Assembly: GCA_038561985.1 (NCBI GenBank)
Contig: CP073276.1
Coordinates: 3,224,001-3,288,000 of the forward strand
Length of the DNA stretch: 64,000 nt
Source of the DNA: Petrimonas sulfuriphila
Lineage (GTDB): Bacteria > Bacteroidota > Bacteroidia > Bacteroidales > Dysgonomonadaceae
Direction of reading: 5' to 3'
The translations under genes were made by a program, and so were the position numbers. Under the pieces are notes generated by a model, which made no database searches, was not told the DNA's origin, and saw only the letters and a program-made list of their open reading frames with translations. This document shows, piece by piece, positions 26,164 through 36,351 of this stretch; position 1 is the first letter of the stretch, and every line of letters begins with the position of its first letter.

Positions 26164-29100
26164 ATGGACAAATCAATCAAAAAAATTATCTTATTGGGGT
26201 CAGGAGCATTAAAGATCGGACAGGCAGGTGAGTTCGATTATTCAGGATCACAAGCATTAAAGGCCTTGAGGGAGGAAGGAATAAGCACGGTACTTATCAA
26301 TCCTAACATTGCAACCATACAAACTTCCGAGGGGGTGGCGGACACGGTTTATTTCCTTCCGATCACCCCGTTTTTTGTAGAGAAAGTGATTCAGAAAGAA
26401 AAACCCGATGGCATTTTGCTGGCTTTTGGCGGACAAACGGCACTAAATTGCGGGACGGAACTGTATCAAAGCGGTGTACTGGATAAATATGATGTAAAAG
26501 TGCTGGGCACCTCAGTTGAAGCGATAATGATTACCGAAGACCGGGATTTGTTTGTAAAGAAACTCAACCAGATTGATGCCAAAACACCGGTTTCGCAAGC
26601 GGTGGAAAGCATGGAAGATGCACTGAAAGCGGCTCATACAATTGGTTTTCCCGTAATGGTACGCTCAGCTTACGCACTGGGTGGCCTGGGCTCGGGAATT
26701 TGCACCAACGAAGAAGAGTTTGTTACGCTTTGCGAAAGCGCCCTTTCGTTCTCGAAACAGATTCTGGTGGAAGAGAGCCTGAAAGGATGGAAAGAAATTG
26801 AGTTTGAAGTTATCCGCGACAAAAATGATCACTGTTTTACAGTCGTTCCCATGGAAAATTTTGACCCGTTGGGAATACATACGGGAGAAAGTATTGTTGT
26901 GGCACCCATCATTACTCTTTCCAGGGAACAGATAGCCTTGTTGGAAGACATAGCCCGCCGTGTTGTACGCCATATCGGGATAGTGGGTGAATGCAACATC
27001 CAATATGCGTTTAACGTGGAAACCAATGATTATCGCATTATCGAAATCAATGCCCGCCTGAGCCGCTCATCGGCACTGGCCTCCAAGGCTTCGGGTTATC
27101 CGCTGGCGTTTGTGGCAACCAAGTTGGCATTGGGTTATTCACTTGATCAGATCGGCGAAATGGGTACGCTCAATTCGGCTTATGTGGCCCCAAAAGTGGA
27201 TTACATGATTGTAAAAATCCCCCGCTGGGACTTGTCTAAATTCGCCGGAGTGAGTCGTGAGATTGGCTCATCCATGAAATCAGTGGGTGAAATCATGTCT
27301 ATCGGGCAATCGTTTGAAGAGATCATCCAGAAAGGGTTGCGCATGATCGGGCAAGGTATGCACGGCTTTGTAGGCAACCGCGACCTTACATTCGATAACG
27401 TGGAAGAAGCACTGTCCAATCCTACGGATTTGCGCATCTTTGCCATTGCCGATGCTTTTGAAAAAGGATTCACGGTAGACCGGATTGAATCGCTGACAAA
27501 GATTGACAAATGGTTTCTCGAAAAGCTGGAGAATATTTACAACTACACACATGTGCTTACCCAATACAAGAAAATAGAGGACCTGCCAAAAGAGGTCCTT
27601 GCGGAAGCGAAAAGACTGGGATTCTCCGATTTTCAGATAGCCCGTTACGTGGAAAACCCACAGGGAACAATGGAACCCGAATTGATCCGTGTGCGCGAAT
27701 GGCGGAAAAAGCAACACGTCTTGCCTGTTGTCCGGCGTATCAACACAGTGGCATCGGAAGACCCGGAGAAAACCAATTATCTCTATTTCACGTACGGATC
27801 GGACAAAGCCTACCAACCTGTGAAATCGGGTAAGGAAGTAATCATCGTCCTGGGTTCGGGAGCGTATCGCATCGGGTCGTCGGTTGAGTTCGACTGGTGT
27901 TCGGTAAATGCCGTAGAGACTGCACGTAAATTGGGTTACGAGTCAGTAATGATCAATTATAACCCTGAAACGGTATCCACCGATTACGATATGTGCGACA
28001 GGTTATACTTCGACGAACTTACTTTTGAACGTACGCTCGACGTTATTGACATTGAGGTTCCCAAAGGAGTAATCGTATCCATGGGTGGGCAGATTCCAAA
28101 TAACCTGGCCATGAAGCTGCATCGCCAAAACGCGCCCATTTTAGGGACATCTCCCGAATCGATTGACCGTGCGGAAAACCGGCACAAGTTCTCTGCCATG
28201 CTCGATAGGTTGGGTATCGACCAGCCGCGATGGAAAGAGCTTTCGAGCTACGAAGAAGTGGATAAGTTTGTTGAAGAAGTAGGATTCCCGGTATTGATCC
28301 GTCCGTCGTATGTGCTTTCGGGAGCAGCCATGAACGTTTGTTATGACAAAGAACAGATGCACCGTTTTCTCGAAATGGCCGCCAACGTGTCCAAAGAATA
28401 TCCGGTAGTAGTTTCTGTTTTCATGCAAAATGCCAAGGAGGTGGAAATGGATGCTGTGGCAAAAGAAGGCGAAATTGTGGAATATGCCATTTCTGAGCAC
28501 GTGGAGTTTGCAGGTGTGCATTCAGGTGACGCTACACTGGTTTTCCCGGCACAAAAAATATACTTCGAAACCATGCGCCGCATCAAGAAGATATCTCGGC
28601 AGATTGCCAAAGAGTTGAATATAAGTGGGCCGTTTAATATTCAGTTTCTAGCTAAAAACAATGAAATAAAGGTCATCGAGTGTAATTTGCGCGCCTCGCG
28701 TTCATTCCCGTTTGTCTCCAAAGTCATCAAGCATAACTTTATCGACACAGCAACCCGTGTAATGCTGGGAGCCTCTTACAACAAACCGGACGGCACTGTT
28801 TTCGATCTCGACCACATCGGTGTGAAATCGTCACAATTCTCCTATTCCCGCTTACAGAAGTTTGATCCGATTTTGGGAGTAGACATGGCCTCGACGGGAG
28901 AAGTGGGCTGTATAGGCGACGACTTTAATGAGGCTATTCTTAAATCGATGCTTTCGGTAGGATACCGGATTCCCAGAAAAGGGATCCTGATTTCGTCGGG
29001 AGAAGTGAAATCGAAAGTGGATTTGTTGGAAGCCTGCAAACTGCTCCATGCCAAAGGGTACGACTTGTATGCGAGCCACGGGACACAACAATTTCTGACC

Positions 29101-29376
29101 GATAACGGCGTTGCAGCTACCGATGTGAATTGGCCGGATGAAGGAGGCGAACACAACATTCAGGAGATGATTACCCACAATAAGTTCGATCTGATTATCA
29201 ATATTCCCAAGGATGTTACCCGACGCGAGCTTACCAACGGTTACATTATCCGGCGCACTGCGGTGGATTTTAACGTTCCGCTTATCACCAATGCACGACT
29301 GGCATCGGCTTTTATTACGGCTTTCTGCATGTTGGATGTAGAGCAGTTGAAAATCAAAAGCTGGCAGGAGTACTGA
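26164..29376 (+). CDS. carB: Carbamoyl-phosphate synthase large subunit
   Basis: 1,070 aa, full length. Makes carbamoyl phosphate from bicarbonate, ATP and ammonia for arginine and pyrimidine synthesis. Two homologous halves: the first begins KKIILLGSGALKIGQAGEFDYSGSQA with ATP-grasp NARLSRSSALASKASGYPLA. The second begins EVIIVLGSGAYRIGSSVEFDWCSVNA with ECNLRASRSFPFVSKV. The last 140 residues are the MGS-like allosteric domain (GILISSGEVKSKVDLLEACKLLHAKGYDLYASHGT). The glutaminase subunit carA is not adjacent, which is not unusual in Bacteroidales where more than one carB may exist. Convergent with the methyltransferase gene, only 10 bp apart. Confidence 0.97.
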   Translation: MDKSIKKIILLGSGALKIGQAGEFDYSGSQALKALREEGISTVLINPNIATIQTSEGVADTVYFLPITPFFVEKVIQKEKPDGILLAFGGQTALNCGTELYQSGVLDKYDVKVLGTSVEAIMITEDRDLFVKKLNQIDAKTPVSQAVESMEDALKAAHTIGFPVMVRSAYALGGLGSGICTNEEEFVTLCESALSFSKQILVEESLKGWKEIEFEVIRDKNDHCFTVVPMENFDPLGIHTGESIVVAPIITLSREQIALLEDIARRVVRHIGIVGECNIQYAFNVETNDYRIIEINARLSRSSALASKASGYPLAFVATKLALGYSLDQIGEMGTLNSAYVAPKVDYMIVKIPRWDLSKFAGVSREIGSSMKSVGEIMSIGQSFEEIIQKGLRMIGQGMHGFVGNRDLTFDNVEEALSNPTDLRIFAIADAFEKGFTVDRIESLTKIDKWFLEKLENIYNYTHVLTQYKKIEDLPKEVLAEAKRLGFSDFQIARYVENPQGTMEPELIRVREWRKKQHVLPVVRRINTVASEDPEKTNYLYFTYGSDKAYQPVKSGKEVIIVLGSGAYRIGSSVEFDWCSVNAVETARKLGYESVMINYNPETVSTDYDMCDRLYFDELTFERTLDVIDIEVPKGVIVSMGGQIPNNLAMKLHRQNAPILGTSPESIDRAENRHKFSAMLDRLGIDQPRWKELSSYEEVDKFVEEVGFPVLIRPSYVLSGAAMNVCYDKEQMHRFLEMAANVSKEYPVVVSVFMQNAKEVEMDAVAKEGEIVEYAISEHVEFAGVHSGDATLVFPAQKIYFETMRRIKKISRQIAKELNISGPFNIQFLAKNNEIKVIECNLRASRSFPFVSKVIKHNFIDTATRVMLGASYNKPDGTVFDLDHIGVKSSQFSYSRLQKFDPILGVDMASTGEVGCIGDDFNEAILKSMLSVGYRIPRKGILISSGEVKSKVDLLEACKLLHAKGYDLYASHGTQQFLTDNGVAATDVNWPDEGGEHNIQEMITHNKFDLIINIPKDVTRRELTNGYIIRRTAVDFNVPLITNARLASAFITAFCMLDVEQLKIKSWQEY

Positions 29377-29386
29377 ATCTGCCGGT

Positions 29387-30139
29387 TCAGACCCTTCTTC
29401 TGAATTCGGAGCACACAATGGCTGCAGCCACAGCCACATTTAGTGATTCCGATGTTTGAGAATTTGTTGGATAATTAGGAATAAACAGTTTATGGGTAAT
29501 GAGTTTTTGAATATCGGGGGAAATTCCTTTTCCCTCGTTCCCCATAACAATAAATCCGTTTTTCGGTAATTCTGCTTTGTAAATGTTTTCACCTTCCAGT
29601 AATGTACCGAAAACAGGCAATGAGTTATTTCTAGTTAACAAGTCTTTCAGGTCTACATAATGAACATTGACCCGTGCAATAGCCCCCATGGTAGCTTGTA
29701 CTGTTTTGGGGTTGAAAATGTCGGCGGTATCGGGTGAACAGAAAACGTGTTGAATGCCAAACCAGTCGCTCAACCGGACAATGGTACCCATATTACCCGG
29801 GTCCTGAATTCCGTCGAGGACAAGGTGCAACTTACCAACAAACTCAATTTCTTCAAGAGCGTTTTTGGGCTGATAAAAAATACCGATAAGTTGCGGCGGG
29901 GTTTTCAGGTGAGATGCCTTTTTCAGTTCCTCGGGGGTAGCTTCTACCATCTCTTCTGCCGATAAACGCGGGATCTCCTGCAAAATATCCGGTAATCCGG
30001 CTAAAAACTGGCACCGGCAATTACCAAGCAAATCGAGAACCAATTTTTTCCCTTCGGCAACAAACGTACCGTGTTCGCTGCGGTACTTTTTTTCACTTAA
30101 AGACCGAATCTGTTTTATTCTGTTTTTACTCAGCGGCAT
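29387..30139 (-). CDS. TrmH/SpoU-family RNA 2'-O-methyltransferase
   Basis: 250 aa from the ATG giving MPLSKNRIKQIRSL; a longer frame upstream runs through the promoter and is AT-rich noise. N-terminal substrate-binding domain (KKYRSEHGTFVAEGKKLVLDLL), then the SPOUT knot with motif 1 LVLDGIQDPGNMGTIVRLSDW, motif 2 GFIVMGNEGKGIS and motif 3 SQTSESLNVAVAAAIVCSEF. Methylates rRNA or tRNA using SAM; target base not decidable between RlmB-like and TsnR-like groups. Confidence 0.92.
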   Translation of the reverse strand: MPLSKNRIKQIRSLSEKKYRSEHGTFVAEGKKLVLDLLGNCRCQFLAGLPDILQEIPRLSAEEMVEATPEELKKASHLKTPPQLIGIFYQPKNALEEIEFVGKLHLVLDGIQDPGNMGTIVRLSDWFGIQHVFCSPDTADIFNPKTVQATMGAIARVNVHYVDLKDLLTRNNSLPVFGTLLEGENIYKAELPKNGFIVMGNEGKGISPDIQKLITHKLFIPNYPTNSQTSESLNVAVAAAIVCSEFRRRV

Positions 30140-30159
30140 TTCTGTTGTATTAAACGTTG

Positions 30160-30167
30160 CAAAGGTA
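30160..30167 (-). promoter_or_regulatory. Putative −7 box for the RNA methyltransferase
   Basis: Minus strand TACCTTTG, consensus TAnnTTTG, 20 bp before the chosen ATG; supports the shorter start. Confidence 0.5.
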
Positions 30168-30240
30168 GTTAATAAATTAAAAGAGTCAAATATCCACAAA
30201 ATGATGTCAATTTTCACACCCCTTTATTTTTAAAAAACCG

Positions 30241-30248
30241 TATCTTTG
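30241..30248 (+). promoter_or_regulatory. Putative −7 box for the transketolase-rpiB operon
   Basis: TATCTTTG, consensus TAnnTTTG, 78 bp before the transketolase ATG. Confidence 0.5.
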
Positions 30249-30326
30249 TATGATAAGAAACTGTTCCACGAATTACATCAATAAGGATCCGTTAGAAACT
30301 GATAAAAATAAATATTTCCTAATCTT

Positions 30327-32351
30327 ATGAATGACAATGCATTAATGAACAAAGCGGCCGATAATATCCGCATCCTGTCGGCATCAATGGTAGAAAAAGC
30401 AAAATCAGGACACCCGGGAGGCCCTATGGGTGGTGCTGATTTTATTAACGTTCTCTACAGCGAATTTCTGGAATACGATCCCGAAAACCCTCATTGGGAA
30501 GGCCGTGACCGGTTTTTCCTCGATGCGGGACATATGTCGCCTATGTTCTATTCGGTTTTGTGTTTAAGCGGTAAGTTCTCGATAGACGAGACCAAAGCAT
30601 TCCGCCAGTGGGGGAGTCCCACACCCGGCCATCCGGAACGGGATATCGAACGGGGAATCGAAAACACTTCGGGGCCTCTGGGGCAAGGACACGCTTACGG
30701 TGCCGGAGCCGCTGTTGCCGCTAAATTTCTAAAAGCACGCCTGGGAGATACCATTGATCATACCATTTATGCATACATTACGGACGGTGGTATTCAGGAA
30801 GAGATTTCACAAGGGGTAGGGCGGCTTGCCGGCCACTTGGGATTGGATAATTTCATCATGTTTTATGATTCCAATAACATTCAGCTTTCTACCACTACAG
30901 ACGCCGTTACAAGTGAAGATGTAGCCAAGAAATACGAAGCGTGGAACTGGAAAGTGATCACGATAGACGGAAACAATGTGGATGAAATCCGCAAAGCGTT
31001 AACGGAAGCCAAGGCGGAAAAAGAACGCCCGACACTGATTATCGGTAATACCATCATGGGGCGTGGTGCTTTGGCAGCAGATTGCACATCGTTTGAATGC
31101 CAGGTATCAACACACGGACAACCCCTAAGTGCAGCAGGAGCTGATTTTGCTCAAACCGTTAAAAACCTGGGAGGTGATCCGGAAAATCCTTTTGTTATTT
31201 TCCCCGAAGTTACAGCACTTTACGAGAAGAGAAAAAAAGAACTCAACGATATCGTAGCTGCTAAAAAAGCAAGGTACAATGTATGGGCAAAAGCCAATCC
31301 CGAACTTGCAGCGAAAAAACACCGCTGGTTTGCCCGGGAACTGCCCGAAATCGATTGGGCCTCTATCGGGCAAAAACCGGATAACGCTACTCGTGCAGCA
31401 TCGGCGACCGTCCTGGGCGTTTTGGCTCAAAAAGTAGAAAACATGATTGTTGCTTCAGCCGACTTGTCAAATTCCGACAAAACAGACGGTTTTTTAAAGT
31501 ATACGAAAGCATTTGAAAAGAATGATTTCTCCGGAGCATTTTTGCAAGCCGGTGTAGCCGAGTTCACCCTGTCGGCCATGTGTATTGGAATGAGTTTGCA
31601 CGGAGGCGTTATTCCTGCGTGCGGTACGTTCTTCGCCTTCTCCGATTACATGAAGCCGGCAATTCGTGTAGCCGCCTTGATGGGAACGCCCGTTATTTTC
31701 ATCTGGACTCACGATGCTTTCCGAGTAGGAGAAGACGGGCCAACACACCAACCCGTTGAACAGGAAGCACAAATCCGGTTGTTGGAAAAGCTACAAAATC
31801 ACCACGGACAAAATTCGATGCTTGTTCTCCGTCCTGCAGATGTGCATGAAACGACAGTCGCCTGGAAAATGGCGTTGGAAAATGCACAGACGCCTACAGG
31901 GTTGATCTTATCGAGACAGAACATCAAGGATCTACCCGCTGCAGGATCCCGGTACAAAGAAGCATTACAGGCTGAAAAAGGAGCTTACGTGGTACAGGAT
32001 GAGAATGACTATGATGTGATTCTCCTGGCTTCGGGCTCGGAAGTCTCCACACTTGCAGAGGGAGCAGAACTACTGAAAGCCGATGGTATAAAAACGCGAA
32101 TCGTCTCTGTTCCATCAGAAGGATTGTTCCGCAGTCAAACCAAAGAATACCAGGAATCGATTCTGCCTGAAGGCAAAAAGAAATTCGGTTTAACCGCTGG
32201 ACTCCCTGTAACGCTAGAAGGCCTGGTCGGTGCAGACGGAAAAGTATGGGGAATGAATTCTTTTGGATTTTCGGCACCCTACAAGATCCTGGATGAAAAA
32301 CTCGGCTACACGGGTAAAAACGTGTATGAGCAAGTGAAAAAATTACTATAA
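30327..32351 (+). CDS. tkt: Transketolase
   Basis: 674 aa, normal length. Transfers two-carbon ketol units in the non-oxidative pentose phosphate pathway using thiamine diphosphate and Mg2+. N-terminal ThDP domain with KSGHPGGPMGGADF, GPLGQGHAYGAGAAVAAKFL and the cofactor motif ITDGGIQEEISQG...NNIQLS. Central domain with DLSNSDKT, FLQAGVAEFTLSAMCIGMSLHGG and THDAFRVGEDGPTHQPVEQ. C-terminal domain ends GFSAPYKILDEKLGYTGKNV. Followed after 27 bp by rpiB, another enzyme of the same pathway, so the pair is an operon. Confidence 0.97.
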   Translation: MNDNALMNKAADNIRILSASMVEKAKSGHPGGPMGGADFINVLYSEFLEYDPENPHWEGRDRFFLDAGHMSPMFYSVLCLSGKFSIDETKAFRQWGSPTPGHPERDIERGIENTSGPLGQGHAYGAGAAVAAKFLKARLGDTIDHTIYAYITDGGIQEEISQGVGRLAGHLGLDNFIMFYDSNNIQLSTTTDAVTSEDVAKKYEAWNWKVITIDGNNVDEIRKALTEAKAEKERPTLIIGNTIMGRGALAADCTSFECQVSTHGQPLSAAGADFAQTVKNLGGDPENPFVIFPEVTALYEKRKKELNDIVAAKKARYNVWAKANPELAAKKHRWFARELPEIDWASIGQKPDNATRAASATVLGVLAQKVENMIVASADLSNSDKTDGFLKYTKAFEKNDFSGAFLQAGVAEFTLSAMCIGMSLHGGVIPACGTFFAFSDYMKPAIRVAALMGTPVIFIWTHDAFRVGEDGPTHQPVEQEAQIRLLEKLQNHHGQNSMLVLRPADVHETTVAWKMALENAQTPTGLILSRQNIKDLPAAGSRYKEALQAEKGAYVVQDENDYDVILLASGSEVSTLAEGAELLKADGIKTRIVSVPSEGLFRSQTKEYQESILPEGKKKFGLTAGLPVTLEGLVGADGKVWGMNSFGFSAPYKILDEKLGYTGKNVYEQVKKLL

Positions 32352-32378
32352 CAAGTTTTGAGTTTAAATAAAAGAATC

Positions 32379-32834
32379 ATGTCTTTATTCGATAAAACAG
32401 AGAAACCCATTGGATTGGCTTCAGACCATGCTGGTTTTGCGGCCAAACAAATTGTTATCAAACTGTTGACGGAAAAGGGAATTCCTTTCAAAGATTTTGG
32501 TGCCTATTCCGAAGAAAGTTCAGATTATGCCGATTTTGCCCATCCCCTGGCAACAGCCGTTGAGAACGGAGAATGTTATCCTGGAATTGCTGCTTGTGGA
32601 TCGGGGAACGGTATAAATATGACGATGAACAAGCACCGGGATATTCGCTCCGCCCTCTGCTGGAACAAAGAAGTAGCTTATCTGGCGCGTGCTCACAACA
32701 ATGCTAATGTGCTGGCCTTGCCAGGCAGGCTGCTAAACGAGGAAGAAATTTACGAAATCCTGGTAACCTTTCTCAATACGCCTTTCGAAGGTGGTAGACA
32801 CGAGAGAAGAATCAACAAGATTCCCTGCGAATAA
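32379..32834 (+). CDS. rpiB: Ribose-5-phosphate isomerase B
   Basis: 151 aa from the ATG giving MSLFDKTEKPIGLASDHAGF. Interconverts ribose 5-phosphate and ribulose 5-phosphate. The LacAB/RpiB motifs are present: SDHAGFAAKQ, DYADFAHPLATAVENGE, the catalytic-Cys loop GIAACGSGNGINMTMNKHRDIRSALCW, and AHNNANVLALPGRLL. Sits 27 bp after transketolase, giving a two-gene non-oxidative pentose phosphate unit; the lysozyme gene follows 25 bp later and may be co-transcribed. Confidence 0.95.
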   Translation: MSLFDKTEKPIGLASDHAGFAAKQIVIKLLTEKGIPFKDFGAYSEESSDYADFAHPLATAVENGECYPGIAACGSGNGINMTMNKHRDIRSALCWNKEVAYLARAHNNANVLALPGRLLNEEEIYEILVTFLNTPFEGGRHERRINKIPCE

Positions 32835-32859
32835 GAGAGTTTGTTGTATTTGAACGCCA

Positions 32860-33663
32860 ATGGCAAAAAGAAGACGGGCTGCATACAGCCGCGGGAAACG
32901 ATTAAAATTAAGCAAAAATGGACGACAGGTTGTTTGGCTTATTGTCGTTTTTCTGGCTGCTCTTTTTGCCGTTGGCGTTTATCGGTTCATCCGCTTTTCA
33001 ACGAATGAAATATTTCATTCTTTTGACCATCCACAGTTCTCTCAAAAGTACCTGGTTCGCGGGGTAGACGTCTCTCATCATAATTCTTATATCAACTGGC
33101 ACCAACTCCGGGAAGAAAACATTACGTTTGTCTATCTGAAATCAACCGAAGGATCGAAGCACAAAGACAGGGATTACAAGAAAAATTATAAAGTAGCCAA
33201 AGATGCGGGCCTGAGAATTGGCTCCTACCATTTTTACACTTTCGGACGGGACGGTAAAAAACAGGCACAGCATTTCATACGAAATTCGACCCTGCAATCC
33301 GGCGACATGATTCCAGCCATAGATGTTGAACATTCTGCTATCAACCGTGCCTGCAACGATAAAGAGTCGCACGGGAGAATGATAAAAGAGCTCAGAAACC
33401 TCGAGTCCGCACTGTTTAAACAATACGGCAAACGTCCGGTAATATATACCAACAAGGAATGCTATAAAATGTATATAAAGGATAATTTTCCAGACAACCC
33501 GTTATGGATATGCGACTTACATAAAGAACCCGGCGGTGACTATAAGAACTGGGTAATGTGGCAATTTTCGCATACAGGAAAAATTTCCGGTGTTGTTAAC
33601 GATATCGACCTGAATTATTACCGCAATTCATTTGATGACTTTAAAAAATTGTTATTACCTTAG
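32860..33663 (+). CDS. Glycoside hydrolase family 25 muramidase (lysozyme)
   Basis: 267 aa. Basic N-terminus (MAKRRRAAYSRGKRLKL), one TM at about 26-42 (VVWLIVVFLAALFAVGVY), then a periplasmic GH25 barrel from about residue 66: RGVDVSHHNSYINWHQL with the catalytic Asp, FVYLKSTEGSKHKDRDY, IGSYHFYTFG, and the DxE motif in MIPAIDVEHSA. C-terminal YKNWVMWQFSHTGKISGVVNDIDLNYY is typical. Cleaves peptidoglycan glycan strands; a membrane-tethered housekeeping muramidase rather than a phage lysin. Confidence 0.93.
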   Translation: MAKRRRAAYSRGKRLKLSKNGRQVVWLIVVFLAALFAVGVYRFIRFSTNEIFHSFDHPQFSQKYLVRGVDVSHHNSYINWHQLREENITFVYLKSTEGSKHKDRDYKKNYKVAKDAGLRIGSYHFYTFGRDGKKQAQHFIRNSTLQSGDMIPAIDVEHSAINRACNDKESHGRMIKELRNLESALFKQYGKRPVIYTNKECYKMYIKDNFPDNPLWICDLHKEPGGDYKNWVMWQFSHTGKISGVVNDIDLNYYRNSFDDFKKLLLP

Positions 33664-33667
33664 CGCA

Positions 33668-34684
33668 ATGATATTCAGAAAAATAAAACACCTGTTGATT
33701 TTTCTCTTTTCGCTTTCCGTTGTTTCGGGATGCGAAGACAGTATGCGTTTTGATAACGATCCACGCAGTAATTTCGACGCACTTTGGAAGATTCTCGATG
33801 AGAATTATTGTTTCTTTGAATACAAGGAAATTGACTGGGATGCCGTGTACAAAAAGTACGGTTCAAGGGTAAAGAACGATATGGGAAACTACGCCCTTTT
33901 CAACCTAATGGGTGAAATGCTCTCCGAGCTGAAAGACGGACATGTAAACTTGATTGCCTCGCACGACATGTCCCGTTATTGGAGTTGGACGGAGGATTTC
34001 CCGTTAAACTTTGACCCGAATATTCAGAAAAAATACCTTGAGCGAGATTTCGCCATTGCCGGTGGAATGTATTATAAAATTTTGGACGATAATATCGGCT
34101 ACGTTTACTACGGTAGCTTTTCGAACGATATCGGTGACGCAAATATGTCGCAGGTATTAAGCCAGATGGCTGTTTGTAAAGGAATCATCTTTGATGTCCG
34201 CAACAATGGAGGAGGCAGTTTAACCAACGTAGAGCGAATTGCTTCACGATTTTTCAACGAAAAAACACTGGTAGGATATATTTCCCACAAGATTGGTAAA
34301 GGGCATTCCGACTTTTCTGATTTTTATCCCAAATACGTGAACAGCTACGACAAGATAAGGTATCAAAAGCCGGTAATTGTTCTGACCAACAGAAGTTGTT
34401 ACAGCGCCACGAACGACTTCGTAAACGTTATGAAACATGCCCCAAACGCTACAATTATTGGGGATAAAACTGGCGGCGGGAGCGGATTACCTTTCTCGTC
34501 GGAACTACCAAATGGCTGGTCTATCCGGTTTTCCGCATCACCCATGTACAATGTTAACAAGGAACATATCGAATTCGGTATCGAACCCGATGTATATGTT
34601 TCCATGACTGAAAGTGACAAATCAAAAGGAAAAGACTCCATTATCGAAAAAGCGAGGGAACTGATTCATTCTTCAGGTCGATGA
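33668..34684 (+). CDS. S41-family peptidase lipoprotein
   Basis: 338 aa from the ATG giving MIFRKIKHLLIFLFSLSVVSGC (lipid Cys22), 4 bp after the muramidase stop. The S41/tail-specific protease core is at about 140-320: GYVYYGSF, GIIFDVRNNGGGSLTNVERIASRFF, VLTNRSCYSATNDFVNVMKHAPNATIIGDKTGGGSGLP. The nucleophile is most likely the Ser of CYSATN. No PDZ domain is evident. Periplasmic or surface peptidase; probably in the same operon as the muramidase, ending convergently 6 bp before the acyl-CoA synthetase stop codon. Confidence 0.9.
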   Translation: MIFRKIKHLLIFLFSLSVVSGCEDSMRFDNDPRSNFDALWKILDENYCFFEYKEIDWDAVYKKYGSRVKNDMGNYALFNLMGEMLSELKDGHVNLIASHDMSRYWSWTEDFPLNFDPNIQKKYLERDFAIAGGMYYKILDDNIGYVYYGSFSNDIGDANMSQVLSQMAVCKGIIFDVRNNGGGSLTNVERIASRFFNEKTLVGYISHKIGKGHSDFSDFYPKYVNSYDKIRYQKPVIVLTNRSCYSATNDFVNVMKHAPNATIIGDKTGGGSGLPFSSELPNGWSIRFSASPMYNVNKEHIEFGIEPDVYVSMTESDKSKGKDSIIEKARELIHSSGR

Positions 34685-34690
34685 CGACCC

Positions 34691-36340
34691 TTAAATTATC
34701 TCAATGCCTTGCGCTTCGCACATTTCCAATGCCATTTGGCGCAGACGGAATTTTTGTATTTTACCGCTTCCTGTCATTGGGAATTGACTGATAAAGAACA
34801 CGTATCTTGGAATTTTGTACCGGGCAATATGATCCTTGCAAAAATCGCGGACATCTTCACGCGTCAGTTCTTTTCCCTCTTTTAGAATAATAAAAGCACC
34901 CACGTCCTCCCCATATCTGGGTGAAGCCACTGCTACTACCTGCACATCCCTGACTTCAGGCATTTTATAAAGAAAATCCTCTACTTCTTTGGGAGAAATG
35001 TTTTCTCCGCCCCTAATAATCATGTCTTTGATCCTTCCCGTGATACGATAATTGCCGTCTTCGTCTTTCATACCCAGGTCGCCCGAGTGCAGGTATCCAT
35101 TAGCATCAATTACCTGAGCAGTTGCTTCCGGGTTTTTGTAATAACCCTTCATCACATTATAACCGCGACAGCACATTTCTCCTTCTACTCCTACGGGACA
35201 TTCTCTTCCTGTAACCGGATCAAGCACCTTAACATCGGTAAACTCATAGGCACGCCCTACGGTTGAACAACGTACTCCGAATGGATCATCAACATGGGTT
35301 TGTGTCATTCCCGGCGAGGTTTCAGTAAGTCCGTACACGCTGGTAATGTCCATGAACATTTTTTCGTTTACCTGCTTCATCAGTTCTACCGGACAAAGCG
35401 AACCAGCCATTATTCCCGTCCGCAACGAACTCATATCGAACAAAGGGAACATGGGATGATTCAACTCGGCAATAAACATAGTAGGAACGCCGTGCAAGAC
35501 GGTACAGCGCTCCTTGTGAATAGAAGCCAGAACCAATAGCGGATCAAATCTCTCCACCATTACCTGGGTGCTCCCATGAGTGAGGCAACACATCGTAGCC
35601 AACACTACGCCAAAACAATGGAACAAAGGAACGCAGATACAGCACTTATCATCGGGTGTGAATTTCATGTGGACACCCGTTAAATAACCGTTGTTGGTGA
35701 TGTTGTGGTGGCTGAGCATCACGCCTTTTGGAAATCCGGTTGTTCCCGATGTATACTGCATATTCACTATATCGTGGCAACCGGTCTGCTCTCGGAGCGC
35801 ACGGAACTCATCTTTGGGACGGCTGGCACCTACTAAAAGAAGCTCAGCTGTGTTGTACATCCCGCGGAATTTTTCCTGTCCAATATATACCACATTCCTC
35901 ATCCCGGGAAAACGGTCGTTTTTGAGTTTTCCGCGTTGTGTGGTTCTCAATTCCGGCAAAAGTTCATAAATCATATCAATATAATCACTACCGGGGATTC
36001 CTTCAGTTAGGCATAGCGTGTGCATATCCGCATTTTTCAGCACAAAAGCCAGTTCTTCGGTTTTGTAGTTAGTGTTAACAGTCACTGCCACAGCACCTAT
36101 TTTTGCCGTGGCATAAAGCACTGTTAACCAATCGGGAACATTTTGTGCCCAAATCCCTACGTTAGTTCCTCGGGTTACTCCGATCGATAACAGCCCATTG
36201 GCCATGTTGTTTACCCGTTCATCGAACGACTTCCATGTGAAGCGAAGGTTTCGATCGGAATATACAATATATTCTTTATCAGGGGTTTCATTGGCCCAGT
36301 ACTCGAGCCAATCACCTAGTGTCTTCTCAAAAAGTTGCAT
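34691..36340 (-). CDS. AMP-binding acyl-CoA synthetase
   Basis: 549 aa, full-length ANL-superfamily enzyme that activates a carboxylic acid to acyl-AMP and then acyl-CoA. P-loop [21 protein letters not shown] at about 186-206, A5-type motif [16 protein letters not shown]7 [14 protein letters not shown], hinge [23 protein letters not shown], and the catalytic Lys in [15 protein letters not shown]. Closest in layout to short/medium-chain fatty acyl-CoA ligases; the substrate is not determinable. Encoded 11 bp downstream of a cupin-type regulator, which probably controls it. Confidence 0.93.
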   Translation of the reverse strand: MQLFEKTLGDWLEYWANETPDKEYIVYSDRNLRFTWKSFDERVNNMANGLLSIGVTRGTNVGIWAQNVPDWLTVLYATAKIGAVAVTVNTNYKTEELAFVLKNADMHTLCLTEGIPGSDYIDMIYELLPELRTTQRGKLKNDRFPGMRNVVYIGQEKFRGMYNTAELLLVGASRPKDEFRALREQTGCHDIVNMQYTSGTTGFPKGVMLSHHNITNNGYLTGVHMKFTPDDKCCICVPLFHCFGVVLATMCCLTHGSTQVMVERFDPLLVLASIHKERCTVLHGVPTMFIAELNHPMFPLFDMSSLRTGIMAGSLCPVELMKQVNEKMFMDITSVYGLTETSPGMTQTHVDDPFGVRCSTVGRAYEFTDVKVLDPVTGRECPVGVEGEMCCRGYNVMKGYYKNPEATAQVIDANGYLHSGDLGMKDEDGNYRITGRIKDMIIRGGENISPKEVEDFLYKMPEVRDVQVVAVASPRYGEDVGAFIILKEGKELTREDVRDFCKDHIARYKIPRYVFFISQFPMTGSGKIQKFRLRQMALEMCEAQGIEII

Positions 36341-36351
36341 AAAACGGTGAA